Of a stretch of 64,000 bases of DNA, positions 43,400 to 53,300 are shown in pieces. This stretch comes from Halorubrum ruber (GTDB lineage: Archaea > Halobacteriota > Halobacteria > Halobacteriales > Haloferacaceae). The notes under the pieces are model-generated. The model made no database searches. It was given only the letters and a program-made list of their open reading frames with translations, and was not told the DNA's origin. The stretch is from assembly GCF_018228765.1 (NCBI RefSeq), contig NZ_CP073695.1:2899218-2963217 (forward strand), written 5' to 3'. Positions within the stretch are counted from its first letter, which is position 1. Every line of letters begins with the position of its first letter. The translations under genes were made by a program, and so were the position numbers.

Positions 43400-43640
43400 C
43401 GCGAGGCGACCGTACGCTCGCTGCGCTCCTCAGTCGTTCGCTCCGCTCACTCCTTGCGGTGCTTGCGTCGCCTACGGTCGCCTCGCGACTGCCCCTTTGA
43501 GTCCCACCCGACCGCGACAGCACAGCACCTCACGCCTCCCCAGCCTCGTCGGTGGTCCTCCGCTTCGCTCCGGACCACCGACTCCCTCGCGCGTGCTGTC
43601 TCGCGGCCGCCGGGGGCGGCCGCTCGCAGGCACGCGCCAC
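43400..43640 (+). repeat. Structured dispersed repeat, copy A
   Basis: A 241-bp element with three dyads. Stem 1 pairs 43400-43414 with 43473-43487 (CGCGAGGCGACCGTA/TACGGTCGCCTCGCG) around a 58-nt loop. Stem 2 is TCGGTGGTCC/GGACCACCGA within 43549-43581. Stem 3 is GCGGCCGCC/GGCGGCCGC near 43603-43623. A second copy with the same plan occurs at 62842-63090; stem 1 differs there by three paired, compensating substitutions. Confidence 0.75.
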
Positions 43641-43694
43641 CGCTTAAAAACCGAGTCGGGCAGACGTAGATCGGAAATCCGGTTTCGCGGCCGC

Positions 43695-44747
43695 CTACGC
43701 GTCGCCGTGCGGCTTCACCAGCACCTTGATCGCCTCGCGCTCGTCCATCATGCGGTACCCTTCAGCGACCTCGTCGAGGCCGACCGTTTCGGTGAAGATA
43801 GGCGCGGGGTCGAGCGTCCCCTGAAGCACGTCGTCCATCAGCTCCTCGGCGTACGCGCGGACGGGGGCGACCCCGCCCGCGAGCGTCACGTTCTGGCCGA
43901 ACATGCCGAACACGTCGAGGCCCTCCTCCTCGACGCCGTAGGGGACGCCGACGTATCCGATGGTGCCCCCGGGGCGGACGGCGTCGATGGCGGTGTTCAT
44001 CGCGCTCGCGGCGCCGACGCACTCCATCACGTGGTTCGGGCCGCCGTAGGTCAGCTCTCGAATCCGCTCGACGGCGGCCTCGCCGCGTTCGGAGACGGTC
44101 TCCGTGGCGCCGAACTCTTCGGCGAGTTCGAGACGGTCCTCGTGGTGGCCGACCGCGATAATGCGCTCCGCACCGAGGCGGCGGGCCGCGAGGACGCCGC
44201 AGAGCCCGACCGCGCCGTCCCCGATGACGGCCACGGTCGACCCCTCTTCGACGCCCGCGCTGACGGCCGCGTGGTGGCCGGTGCCCATGACGTCGGTCAG
44301 CGGGAGCAGCGAGCGGAGCGTGTCCTCGTCGTCGGCGTGGCGGTCGGGGACGCGGACGAGCGTACCGTCAGCGTGGGTCGAGCGGACGTACTCCCCCTGC
44401 CCGCCGCCGTTGTCGCCGCCCCACGAATCGCCGTTCTCGCAGGAGGTGTGGAGCCCCTTCCGGCAGAACTCGCACTCGCCGCAGGAGATGGCGAAGGGCG
44501 CGAGCACGCGGTCGCCGGGATCGACGGAGGTCACGTCGTCGCCGACTTCCTCGACGATCCCCATCGGTTCGTGGCCGACGGGCGAGCCCGCGTCGCGGTC
44601 GCTGTCGCCGCGGTAGAACCAGAGGTCCGAGCCGCAGACCGCGGTGTGGGTCACGCGGACGATCGCGTCCGTCGGAGCCTCGATCTCGGGGCGCGGTCGC
44701 TCTTCCACGTCGATCTCGCCGGGGGCGTTGAATACGGCTGCGCGCAT
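43695..44747 (-). CDS. Zinc-dependent alcohol dehydrogenase (MDR family)
   Basis: A 350-residue enzyme. The catalytic zinc ligands are Cys in TAVCGSDLWF and His-Glu in VGHEPMGIVEEVGDDV; structural-zinc cysteines are in CGECEFCRKGLHTSC. The NAD(P) motif is VAVIGDGAVGLCGVLAARRL (near 170-189). SWGGDNGGGQGEYVR is a typical loop of the tetrameric class. It oxidises or reduces alcohols/aldehydes of unknown identity. ATG 44747 is the family-like start (MRAAVFNAPG). Confidence 0.9.
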   Translation of the reverse strand: MRAAVFNAPGEIDVEERPRPEIEAPTDAIVRVTHTAVCGSDLWFYRGDSDRDAGSPVGHEPMGIVEEVGDDVTSVDPGDRVLAPFAISCGECEFCRKGLHTSCENGDSWGGDNGGGQGEYVRSTHADGTLVRVPDRHADDEDTLRSLLPLTDVMGTGHHAAVSAGVEEGSTVAVIGDGAVGLCGVLAARRLGAERIIAVGHHEDRLELAEEFGATETVSERGEAAVERIRELTYGGPNHVMECVGAASAMNTAIDAVRPGGTIGYVGVPYGVEEEGLDVFGMFGQNVTLAGGVAPVRAYAEELMDDVLQGTLDPAPIFTETVGLDEVAEGYRMMDEREAIKVLVKPHGDA

Positions 44748-44829
44748 ACCGCGGCTGCGAGCGGCTCGCACAAAAGCGCGGCGGGTCCGGCGATCCGCGG
44801 GGACCGAACCGACCGCACGGAGACGGCGC

Positions 44830-45846
44830 CTACGGCTCCAAGACGACCCGGAACCGGGCCTCGTTCTCGGCCATGCGGTCGTACGCCGCGGCGACGTCAT
44901 CGAGCGCGAACGTCTCTATCTCGGGCGTGATGTCACGGAGCGCGCTGAACTCCAGCGTGTCCTGCGAGTCGCGGGCGTGGCCCGACCCCCACCCCTCGAC
45001 CGCGCCGCGGGCCCCGACGAGCTGCTGCGCGTCGACCGACACCGGCTCGCCGGGGATGCCGGCGATTATCACGGAGCCGTCGACGCCCAGCCCGCCCACG
45101 ACCGACTCGATGGCGTCGCTCGCGGGCGCGGTCGTGAGGACGACGCTCGCGCCGCCGAGCTCTCGGAGCCGTTCGGCCGGGTCCGCCTCGGCGGCGTTCA
45201 CGAAGTGGTCGGCCCCGAGCTCTTTCGCGAGCGGCTCCTTGTCGGGGCTGCGCGAGACCGCGACCGTCTCGTAGCCGGCCGCGTGGGCGTACTGGACCCC
45301 GAGGTGGCCGAGGCCGCCGACGCCGACGACCGCGACGAGGTCGCCGGCGCGGGCGTCGGAGTTTCGCAGGGCGTTGTAGGTGGTGATCCCGGCGCAAAGC
45401 AGCGGCGCGGCGTCGACCGCGTCGAGGTCGTCCGGGATCGCCGCCAGCGCCTCGGCGGGGACCGTCGCGTACTCGGCGTACCCGCCGTCGAAGGTCAGAC
45501 CGGTAATCTCGGCGTTCTCGCACTGGAGGAACTGGCCGCGGCGACACGGGTCACAGGTGAAACAGTGGCCGCCGTGCCAGCCGGCGCCGACGCGCTCGCC
45601 CGCCGCCCACGCGTCGACGTCGTCGCCGACCGCGTCGACCGTCCCGGCGATCTCGTGGCCGGGGACGCGCGGGTAGCTCACGCCGGGGTACGACCCCTCG
45701 ACGACGAACTCGTCGCTGCGGCAGATCCCGCACGCCTCGACCGCGACCCGGACCTCGCCGGGGCCGGGCTCCGGGACCTCGCGCTCGACGAGTTCGAACT
45801 CGGCACCGGGCTCCGGCACGACCGCGGCTCGCATGGTATTCGTCAT
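44830..45846 (-). CDS. Zinc-dependent alcohol dehydrogenase (MDR family)
   Basis: A 338-residue enzyme. The first zinc ligand is in EACGICRSDEFVVEG and the second set in RVPGHEIAGTVDAVGDDVDA; structural cysteines in HCFTCDPCRRGQFLQC; the coenzyme motif is VAVVGVGGLGHLGVQYAHAA. The TYNALRNSDARAGD block is typical of the class with NADP preference. It is separated by 83 bp from the other alcohol dehydrogenase (same orientation) but is not a recent duplicate of it. Substrate unknown. Confidence 0.9.
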   Translation of the reverse strand: MTNTMRAAVVPEPGAEFELVEREVPEPGPGEVRVAVEACGICRSDEFVVEGSYPGVSYPRVPGHEIAGTVDAVGDDVDAWAAGERVGAGWHGGHCFTCDPCRRGQFLQCENAEITGLTFDGGYAEYATVPAEALAAIPDDLDAVDAAPLLCAGITTYNALRNSDARAGDLVAVVGVGGLGHLGVQYAHAAGYETVAVSRSPDKEPLAKELGADHFVNAAEADPAERLRELGGASVVLTTAPASDAIESVVGGLGVDGSVIIAGIPGEPVSVDAQQLVGARGAVEGWGSGHARDSQDTLEFSALRDITPEIETFALDDVAAAYDRMAENEARFRVVLEP

Positions 45847-45924
45847 CGAGTTACGGTCCGGGCGACACGGGAAAGAACCTGACGCCGGCGGCGAGGCGGT
45901 CGGCCGGGACGGACCGTCGCGGCG

Positions 45925-47010
45925 TCAGATCCCGCCGCCGGCCATCGCGAACAGCGCGACGGCGATGACCGCGAACAGTCCGCCCACGCCCGCCTTGATC
46001 GTCTGGGTGTTCAGCGCCGTCGAGACGTACGGCGCGATCTGGCCGCCGAGCGTCGTCGCCGGGACGGTCCAGACGACCATGTTCCACGGCGTCGTCGCCA
46101 AGTCCATCGTGTGACCGCCGACGAGGCCGCCGCCGAACACGTGAACCACCGAGGCCAGCACGGCCGTCGTCGCGACGACAATATGGTTCGTGCCGATGGC
46201 GACGCGGACCGGCACCTGCGTGCGGAGCATCGAGATGATCCCGAGTTCGCCGATGCCGAAGCCGGCGAGCCCCTGGAACACGCCGCCGACACTGTAGTTG
46301 AGGAACCGTTCGAGGTAGCCGCCCCGGGAGTAGGTGTAGTCGTCGCCGTCGCGGTCGACGCGGGTGACGGTGCCGGACTCGTCGGTGTCGACGCCCGCGG
46401 GCCCGAGCTTGTTGTCGTCGTCGGGGAGGTCTCGGGACGATCCGCCGTCCGTCGCGATCTCCTCGCCGTCTCCGCCCCCGGTCGGCTCGTCGTGACCCAG
46501 GTTAGCCTTGAAAAGCAGATACGCGGCCGCCAGCAGCGCGATCCCCAACAGGGCGTGGAACAGCGGTTCGGGGATGACGAAGGAGAGGAGCGCTCCGCCG
46601 ACCACGAAGGGGATACCCCCCAACACGAGCGACAGCGAGAGCCGCCGGTCGACGAGCCCGTACTGGATGAAGGCGAGCGATGAGCTCGACAGGCCGAACG
46701 ACTCGCTGATGAGCCCGATCTTCATCAGCGTCGTCGGCTCTAAGGGATACGCGACGAGCGGGAACACGAAGATGAGGAACGGCACGAACAGCGCCGACCC
46801 GCTGATCCCGACGGTGTTGACGACGGTGGCGCCGGTGGCGAACGCGATGAACAGCCACCAGTACTCGGTCCAGTAGCCAGCCCCGGCGTCGGCCGGGGTC
46901 GGCGCGAAGGCGTACACCCCTGCGACGAACAGGAGCGGAGCGAGGAACACGAAGACGTGCTGATAGCGCAGAAAGGCGCGCTGGACGCCGCTCGACAGTG
47001 ACGTGCTCAT
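45925..47010 (-). CDS. TauE/SafE-family membrane permease
   Basis: A 361-residue protein with eight to nine helices. Two repeated halves each begin with the N-x-x-G-x-S/G-x-x-x-P pattern of the family: TVVNTVGISGSALFVPFLIF and GVFQGLAGFGIGELGIISML. A charged hydrophilic loop of about 50 residues (about 185-235, Gly/Asp-rich) separates the halves. Members export sulfite, sulfoacetate and related anions, but individual specificity is not predictable. It has no partner gene that would reveal its substrate. Confidence 0.87.
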   Translation of the reverse strand: MSTSLSSGVQRAFLRYQHVFVFLAPLLFVAGVYAFAPTPADAGAGYWTEYWWLFIAFATGATVVNTVGISGSALFVPFLIFVFPLVAYPLEPTTLMKIGLISESFGLSSSSLAFIQYGLVDRRLSLSLVLGGIPFVVGGALLSFVIPEPLFHALLGIALLAAAYLLFKANLGHDEPTGGGDGEEIATDGGSSRDLPDDDNKLGPAGVDTDESGTVTRVDRDGDDYTYSRGGYLERFLNYSVGGVFQGLAGFGIGELGIISMLRTQVPVRVAIGTNHIVVATTAVLASVVHVFGGGLVGGHTMDLATTPWNMVVWTVPATTLGGQIAPYVSTALNTQTIKAGVGGLFAVIAVALFAMAGGGI

Positions 47011-47267
47011 TGAGTGGTGAAAAACCGGTAACGGAGAGGTGGATAAATGAGTTATATCTCTGATAATTTGAACGAATTATCATCGGGATTTCCGCATCGA
47101 TCCCACCCAGTCATCGACTTCGTTTCTCACCGCTGAAACGTCCGCGCGATAATAGGAGACGGCGAGCGACGGGGCTCCGGCCGCGTCCGATCGGGCGACG
47201 AGCCGGACCGAACGCGGCTTCGTCGGGGCGAAGGAACGGAAAGCGGTCCGGCGACCGATTCGGACCG

Positions 47268-48239
47268 TTAACGCCGCCGTCGTAGGTAGATGGTGCCGAC
47301 GATCAGCGCCAAGGCCGCGAGCAGCAGCGACGCGGCGGGCGCCGAGACGGCGCCGGGCTCTACCGGCCGGACCGGGGACGTCGAGCCGCCCGCGCTGGCG
47401 TCCGCGTCGGACCCCGGATCCGTCTCGGTCGTCCCGGCACCGGACCCGGAACCGCTCTCAGCATTACCGTCCGAGTCGGACTTCGATCCGGTTCCCGAGT
47501 CGGACGCCCCCGACTCGCCGTCGTCGCCGGACGCGTCCGCTCCGCCGTCGCCGGGCTCCGGGCCGTCCGCCGTCGCATCGGAGGCGTCGTCACCGGGATC
47601 CGAGTCGTCCGCCGTCGCGTCGGTCGCGTCGTCGTCGGACCGGTCGGTCGCGTCGTCGTCGGACCGGTCGGTCGCGTCGTCGTCGGACCGGTCGGTCGCG
47701 TCGTCGTCAGACCGGTCGGTCGAGTCCTCGGCGGCGGCGACCGCGACCGACGCGCCCCGTTCGGCGGTCACCGCGTACGCCCGGCCCCGCTCGTCGCCGA
47801 GCGTCTCGACGGAGACGGCGAGGTCGGCGGAGCCGACCGACTCGCCCCTGACGGTCACGGTCGCGACCGTCACCTCGCCCGCGTCGTCCGTGTCCATCAG
47901 CGCCGCGCGGACGGACGCGTTCGAGCCGTCCGGGGCGATCTCGACGTCGCGGGCTCCGGGACCTCCGGCGACCGCAACGTCGACGACCGACGCCACGTCC
48001 GGGCCCTCGACGGCGACCGTCAGGTCGTACGCGCCGACACCGCCGTCGGCGCTCTCGACCACGACGGCGACTGTCGTCGTCTCGCCGACGGCCGTCGGCT
48101 CCTCGGCCGCGGCGAGTCGCACCGAGGTGTCCGTCGCCGCGGCGGCCGGGGCCGTCGCCGCGGTCAGCAGCAGCAGCCCGAGCAGGGCCGCCGTCGCGGG
48201 CGCCGTCGGGGTGTCGATGCTCGTCATCGGTGTGTTCAC
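47268..48239 (-). CDS. Cohesin-domain surface protein with C-terminal membrane anchor
   Basis: A 323-residue protein beginning at GTG 48239 (GTGA overlap with the upstream dockerin gene; ATG 48227 is an alternative). A signal peptide (LLGLLLLTAATAPAAA) is followed by a cohesin-like domain (about 39-165; ESADGGVGAYDLTVAVEGPD). A low-complexity Asp/Ser linker with four RSDDDATD repeats (about 170-205) follows, then an acidic spacer and a C-terminal anchor helix LLLALALIVGTIYLRRRR. The repeated linker is one of 24-bp DNA repeats. This looks like a cell-surface receptor for dockerin proteins; the upstream gene encodes one. Confidence 0.8.
   Translation of the reverse strand: MNTPMTSIDTPTAPATAALLGLLLLTAATAPAAAATDTSVRLAAAEEPTAVGETTTVAVVVESADGGVGAYDLTVAVEGPDVASVVDVAVAGGPGARDVEIAPDGSNASVRAALMDTDDAGEVTVATVTVRGESVGSADLAVSVETLGDERGRAYAVTAERGASVAVAAAEDSTDRSDDDATDRSDDDATDRSDDDATDRSDDDATDATADDSDPGDDASDATADGPEPGDGGADASGDDGESGASDSGTGSKSDSDGNAESGSGSGAGTTETDPGSDADASAGGSTSPVRPVEPGAVSAPAASLLLAALALIVGTIYLRRRR
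47623..47718 (-). repeat. Four tandem 24-bp repeats in the linker coding region
   Basis: GTCGCGTCGTCGTCGGACCG then GTCG occurs four times in a row; the last copy carries one G to A change. It encodes the RSDDDATD linker repeats. Repeat number could vary by slippage. Confidence 0.9.
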
Positions 48240-50230
48240 TCCGTCTCCTGTGCGAACAGCAGCTGGATGTCGACGAGTGTGAACTCGCCGTCCCCGTTGA
48301 AGTCGAACGCCTGCGGGGCGTTCTGGACGGCCGCGCCGTCCCGGTCGGCGAACAGCGTCTGGACGTCGAGCACGTCGACGGTGCCGTCGCCGTTGACGTC
48401 CTCGAAGTCACCGTCACCGTCCAGGTCCTGCGCCGGATTCTCGGAGTCGCCGACGACGAGAGTGGACGCCTCGAGCGTGGCGCCGGACGTGCCGGTCACC
48501 TCGTACGTACTCCCGGCCTCGTCGCCGAGCTCGGAGACGTCGAGCGAGACGTTCGTGGACCCCTCGGTCGCGGACTCGACGGTGACCGTACCGAGGCTCA
48601 CGTTCCCGCTGTCGTCGGTGTCGATCAGAACCGCCTCGACCGTCACCGAGGAGCCGTCCGCGGCGATCTGGACATCGGTGAGCCCCCCGTTTTCGACGCC
48701 CGAGAGGTTGGCGCCCGTGATCGACGCCACGCTCGGGTCGTCGACGGTGACCGTCATCGAGTACGCGCCGACGCCGCCGTCGGCGCTCTCGACCACGACG
48801 TCGTACTCGGCGGCGTCGCCGACGGCGACGAGCTCGCTCTCGGACGAGAGGCTGACCGCGGTGGACGCCCCGTCGGTCGGCGGCGCCGCGTCGTCTGCGT
48901 CCTCGACCGTGACGGCCACGGCGTCGGCATCGGTCGCCGCGCCGTCGGAGACCTCGACCTCGAAGGCGAGCGTCTCGTCGCCGTCGACGTCGGGCGCCGC
49001 GAACGACGGCGTCGCCGAGGAGGCGTCGCTCAGCGTGACGTCCGTGCCGCCGGTCTGCGTCCAGTCGTACGACAGACCGTCGCCGTCGGCGTCGCTCGAC
49101 CCGCTCGCGTCGAGCGTGACCGAGTCGCCCTCGGCGACCGTCTGGTCGTCACCGGCGTCGGCCGTCGGCGGCTGATTCTCCGGCTCGTCCGCCGTCACTT
49201 CGAACGCCGTCGACGCGCTGTCGTCGTCGGTCGAGACGGTCACGTCGTGATCGCCCACCGTGAGACCGGCGGTGGCGGCGGTGAAGTTCACCTGCTGGCT
49301 CGCGTCGCCGTCGAGCGTGACCGACTCGCTGTCGACCTCGCCCCCGTCGACGGCGAGCGTGACGGTCTGCGTGTCGGACTCGTCGCCCGCGTTCTCGACG
49401 GTCGCGGTCACGGCGGCGTCGTCGCCCTGCGTGACCGACGACTCGACGTTCAGGGCCGAGACCTGGAAGCTCGCCGGGTCGGGCGCGTCGCTGACGGAGA
49501 CCGTCTGGGTCGCCGTGTCGGTGGCGCCGTCGTCGTCGGTGACGGTGAGTTCGACGTCGTAGTCGCCCGCGGCGTCGAACGCGGTGGCCGCCTGCGCGCC
49601 GGTCGCGTCGACGTCCCCGTCGCCGTCGAAGTCCCACTCGTAGCTCGCGATCGAGCCGTCATCGCTGGAGCCGGAGGCGTCGAAGGAGACCGTCTCGCCC
49701 GGTTCGGGCGCGGACGGGCTCGCGGTGAAGGACGCCGTGGGGTCCTCGTTCTGCTCGGGCTCTTGGACCGTGATCGTCGTCGAGTCGGAGTCGGCCGTCG
49801 AGACGGAGTCGGCGGGGCTCAGCGCCGACCCGTCGGCGGTGATCGCATACTGTCCCGGCGAGGCGTCTGCGGGGACTCCGACGGTGTACTCGACCGTGTA
49901 GCTCACGTTGACGCCGTCGTTGTCGCCCGCGAGCCACGTCCACGTGCCGTCGTTGTACGCCACCGGACCGGTCGCCGACTGCGACTCGATCGCCCAGCCG
50001 TCCGGGAGACCGGCGCTCAGTTGTGGCGCGTTCAGCTCCGCGACGTCGAACTGCGTCGTCAGGGTTACCGTCTCGCCCGGTGTGACCGTCGTGCTGTCGG
50101 CCGTCTGTTCGACCGAGACGCTCGGGTCCGCCGCCACGATCCCCACCGGTCCGAAGACCGTGAAGAGGAGTGAGAGCGCGACGAGCGCCGTGATCGTCTG
50201 TCTGAGGTATCCGTGTGCTGTGTCGTTCAT
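48236..50230 (-). CDS. Secreted PKD/CARDB/cohesin protein with C-terminal dockerin
   Basis: A 664-residue protein from ATG 50230 (an in-frame GTG at 50335 would add 35 residues before the signal peptide ALVALSLLFTVFGPVGIVAA). Domains: an N-terminal beta domain (about 35-170), a PKD domain (SFDASGSSDDGSIASYEWDF near 190), a CARDB-like domain, a second PKD-like domain (TVAEGDSVTLDASGSSDADG) and a cohesin-like domain (VVESADGGVGAYSMTVTVDD near 500). A dockerin ends the protein: DVNGDGTVDVLDVQTLF and DFNGDGEFTLVDIQLLF, two F-hand calcium loops. Carrying both cohesin and dockerin would allow chain assembly with the neighbouring cohesin protein. Confidence 0.83.
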   Translation of the reverse strand: MNDTAHGYLRQTITALVALSLLFTVFGPVGIVAADPSVSVEQTADSTTVTPGETVTLTTQFDVAELNAPQLSAGLPDGWAIESQSATGPVAYNDGTWTWLAGDNDGVNVSYTVEYTVGVPADASPGQYAITADGSALSPADSVSTADSDSTTITVQEPEQNEDPTASFTASPSAPEPGETVSFDASGSSDDGSIASYEWDFDGDGDVDATGAQAATAFDAAGDYDVELTVTDDDGATDTATQTVSVSDAPDPASFQVSALNVESSVTQGDDAAVTATVENAGDESDTQTVTLAVDGGEVDSESVTLDGDASQQVNFTAATAGLTVGDHDVTVSTDDDSASTAFEVTADEPENQPPTADAGDDQTVAEGDSVTLDASGSSDADGDGLSYDWTQTGGTDVTLSDASSATPSFAAPDVDGDETLAFEVEVSDGAATDADAVAVTVEDADDAAPPTDGASTAVSLSSESELVAVGDAAEYDVVVESADGGVGAYSMTVTVDDPSVASITGANLSGVENGGLTDVQIAADGSSVTVEAVLIDTDDSGNVSLGTVTVESATEGSTNVSLDVSELGDEAGSTYEVTGTSGATLEASTLVVGDSENPAQDLDGDGDFEDVNGDGTVDVLDVQTLFADRDGAAVQNAPQAFDFNGDGEFTLVDIQLLFAQETE
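49531..49660 (-). repeat. 130-bp exact repeat inside PKD coding region (copy 1)
   Basis: Identical base for base to 52681-52810, exactly 3150 bp away, in two different genes. The first mismatch is at 49661 (A versus G). It encodes a PKD core (ASYEWDFDGDGDVDATGAQA). Confidence 0.85.
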
Positions 50231-50335
50231 CGATTGTGTTGGTGTCGTTGGATTCGCTGCCTTCGTGCGGTCGGTCGTCGCTCGATTCGCCGACTCGTCG
50301 GCCCGACCGCTGCGGTCGGGCATCTGTCGGGTCAC

Positions 50336-53300
50336 CTACTCGGTGGTCCCCTCCGATTCCACGATCTCGATGGCTCTGACCTCGGGATTGTCCGCGGCAC
50401 CCTGGTCGAAGACCACCGAAAGCGTGCCGTCGCCGTCGTCGGTGACGGTGACGTTCTTCATCGTCCCCGTCGCGTGGCCGACGTCGGCCACAGGGTCGTA
50501 GTTCGTCAGGACCTGCTGGCCCTCGACGGAGGCGTTGAACTGGCGGTCTCCGGGATCGCTCGCGCCGTCGAACGAGTTCCCGAGGTAGAGTCGGACCTCG
50601 ACCTGCTGGCCGGCGTCGACGGAGAACTCCCACGTGGAGGTCCCGTAGCGCTCGCAGTCCCACACCCCGTCGGGCGTGGAGTCGGGGACCGTCCCGTCGG
50701 GAGTGAGATCGGCGCCTTGGCAGTAGTTGCCGGCGTCCGACGAGGCGACCGACACGAGGTACGACGAACTCGTGTCCGCGACGCCGGTCCAGTCGGGACC
50801 GTCGTCGGTGGCGGCGATCGTCTCGCTCTCTCCCGCGTTCACGCGGTGTAGCACCTGCGCGGGCTGCGGGTCGGGAGCCGCCTCGACGGTCACTTGGAAC
50901 GACTCGGACGCGGAGCCGCCGTTCCCGTCGTCGGCCGTCATCTCGACCGCGTACGTGCCCGCGTCACCCGACTCAGGGGCGATCGTCAGATCGCCGTTCG
51001 AGAGGCTGACGAAGGCCGGGGCGCTCACCGACAGCGACACCGCGTCGCCGTCAGGGTCGGCAGTCTCGACCGGGACGGTCGTCGAGTTCCCCTCGGTGAC
51101 CGTCTGATTCGCGACGGCGTCGATCGTCGGCGGGGCGTTCGCGGTGTTGTCGCCGCCGTCGCTTCCGTCACCGCCGTCGACCGGTTCGATCTCGATGGCC
51201 GACACCTTCGCGTTGTCCTCGACGGTGCTGAACTCGAGGTTCAGTTCGCCGTCGGTGACGTCGGCGGTGAACGTCTCCTGGATCGCCGCGTGCTCGCCGC
51301 CGGCCTCCGCGTAGATGTCGTACTCGTCGAGGACCTGCTGGCCCTCGATAGAGACGTTGAACAGGCGGTCGCCCGCGCCGCCGTCGTTCGCCACGCCCTG
51401 GTAGAGCTCGGCGAAGTACAGCGTCACTTCGTAGGTGCCGTCGTCGAGCGGCACGTCGTAGCTAAAGTCGCCGTACCGCTCGGTGTGGTACAGCTCGTTG
51501 TCGTCGGTGTTCGCGATCTCGGGGTCCACGGGCGTTCCCGCGTTCCCGGTCGCGAACGCCGTGCCGCCGTCGAAGTCGGCGTCCGCCTGGAACTCCGTGC
51601 CGTCGGCGGCCGCGTAGGCGTCGCCGCCCGCGTTCACGGCGAAGCTGGTAGCGCCGTCGGCAGGTTCGTCGTCGCCGGCGCTCTCCTCGTACTTCAGGAC
51701 AACCACGTTCGAGCCGAGACCGGTGACGGACCCGGGCTCGCCGTCGGTCGCCACGAAGTAGTTGTAGCCGCCGACCGCGGTCGTGTTGAGCAGCGTGACG
51801 GGCACCTCAGCCTCGCCGTTCGAGTCGAGCGTGACCGTCTGGTAGTCGACGTTCTCGACCTTGTTGCCCTCGTAGGGCTCGACGTCGTAGCCGGGCGTGC
51901 CGTCGTAGTCGGGCACGGTGTCGAGTTCGAGTTCGCTCTCGGCGTGTAGCAGCGTGACCGTCTCACCGGGCTCGCCGGTGACCGTCACGGTCTGGCCGGC
52001 CTCGCTCACGGTGGCCGCGCTGTGGTGGTCGCGAAGCGCACCGTCGTCGAGGTCGACGTTCTGCACGCCGATACTCGGTGCCGACGCGACCGACTCGTCG
52101 AGCGTCGCCTGTGCGCCGCCCGCGCTGCCGTCGCCGAACAGCTGGCTCTCTTGCGCGCTTCCGTCGGCGTACTCGACGCCCACGGTCGAACGCGCGAGTT
52201 CGAGACCGGAGACCGGACCGGCCTCTTGCGAGGTCATGGTCGCGGCCTTGATGCTCGTCGGGTCGTTGTCGACCGAGAACGACACCGACTCGCCGGGCTC
52301 GAAGTCGGTGAACTCGACGGTCATCACGTCGTAGCCGTCGGAGCCGTTCGCGCCGTTGTGCGGCTGACTGAACACGTCGTCGGCGGTGCTGACGACGCCG
52401 GTGCCGTCGCCCGACTGCGAGTCGATATTCAGCCCCTTCGCCGCCGTATCGCCCGCGGTCCCGTCGGGATCGAACACCATGTCGGGCATCGCCGACTCCG
52501 AGAGGTCGAAGGTCACCGACGAGATCGCCTGGTCGCCAGTGTTCTCCACGGTGAACGAGCCCTCGCTGTAGGTACTCGCCTCGGTGTCGCTGTCGGGCGT
52601 GACGCTCACGGACGCGGCGCCGGGGTCGGTCGCGGGCTCGCTGACCGCGACGGTCTCGGTTGCCGCGTCGGCGGCGCCATCGTCGTCGGTGACGGTGAGT
52701 TCGACGTCGTAGTCGCCCGCGGCGTCGAACGCGGTGGCCGCCTGCGCGCCGGTCGCGTCGACGTCCCCGTCGCCGTCGAAGTCCCACTCGTAGCTCGCGA
52801 TCGAGCCGTCGTCGCTGGACCCGGACGCGTCGAAGCTCACCTGCTGACCCGCTTCCGGAGCGTCGGGAGAGACGGTGAACGACGCGGTCGGCGGGCCGTT
52901 GGCGTCGCCGACCGGGGTCACCGTCGCCCAGTAGTTGATGAGCTGTTGGATCTCGGAGTCACCGATCGTCTCGCCGCCGGTGTCGGGGACCTCGCTGTCG
53001 GTCGCCCACCAGTTGATCGCCTGCTGGATCTCCGCGTCCTCGATCAGCGAGTCGTCTTCGCCGCCCGTCGCGACCGCTTCCGCGACGGTCATCGTGTCGT
53101 CGGCCGGCGGCTCGTCTGCGACCGGCTGAACCGTGACGTTCACCTCGTCGGTGTCGCTGTCCTGCCCGTCGGAGACGCTCAGCTGGAATCCGATCATCGA
53201 TTCGGTGTCGACCTTGGGCGCGGTGAACGTCGCCGTCTCACCGTCGCTCTGGCTCAGACCGGCGTCCGGACCCGCGGTCTGGGTCCACGTGTAGCCGAGC

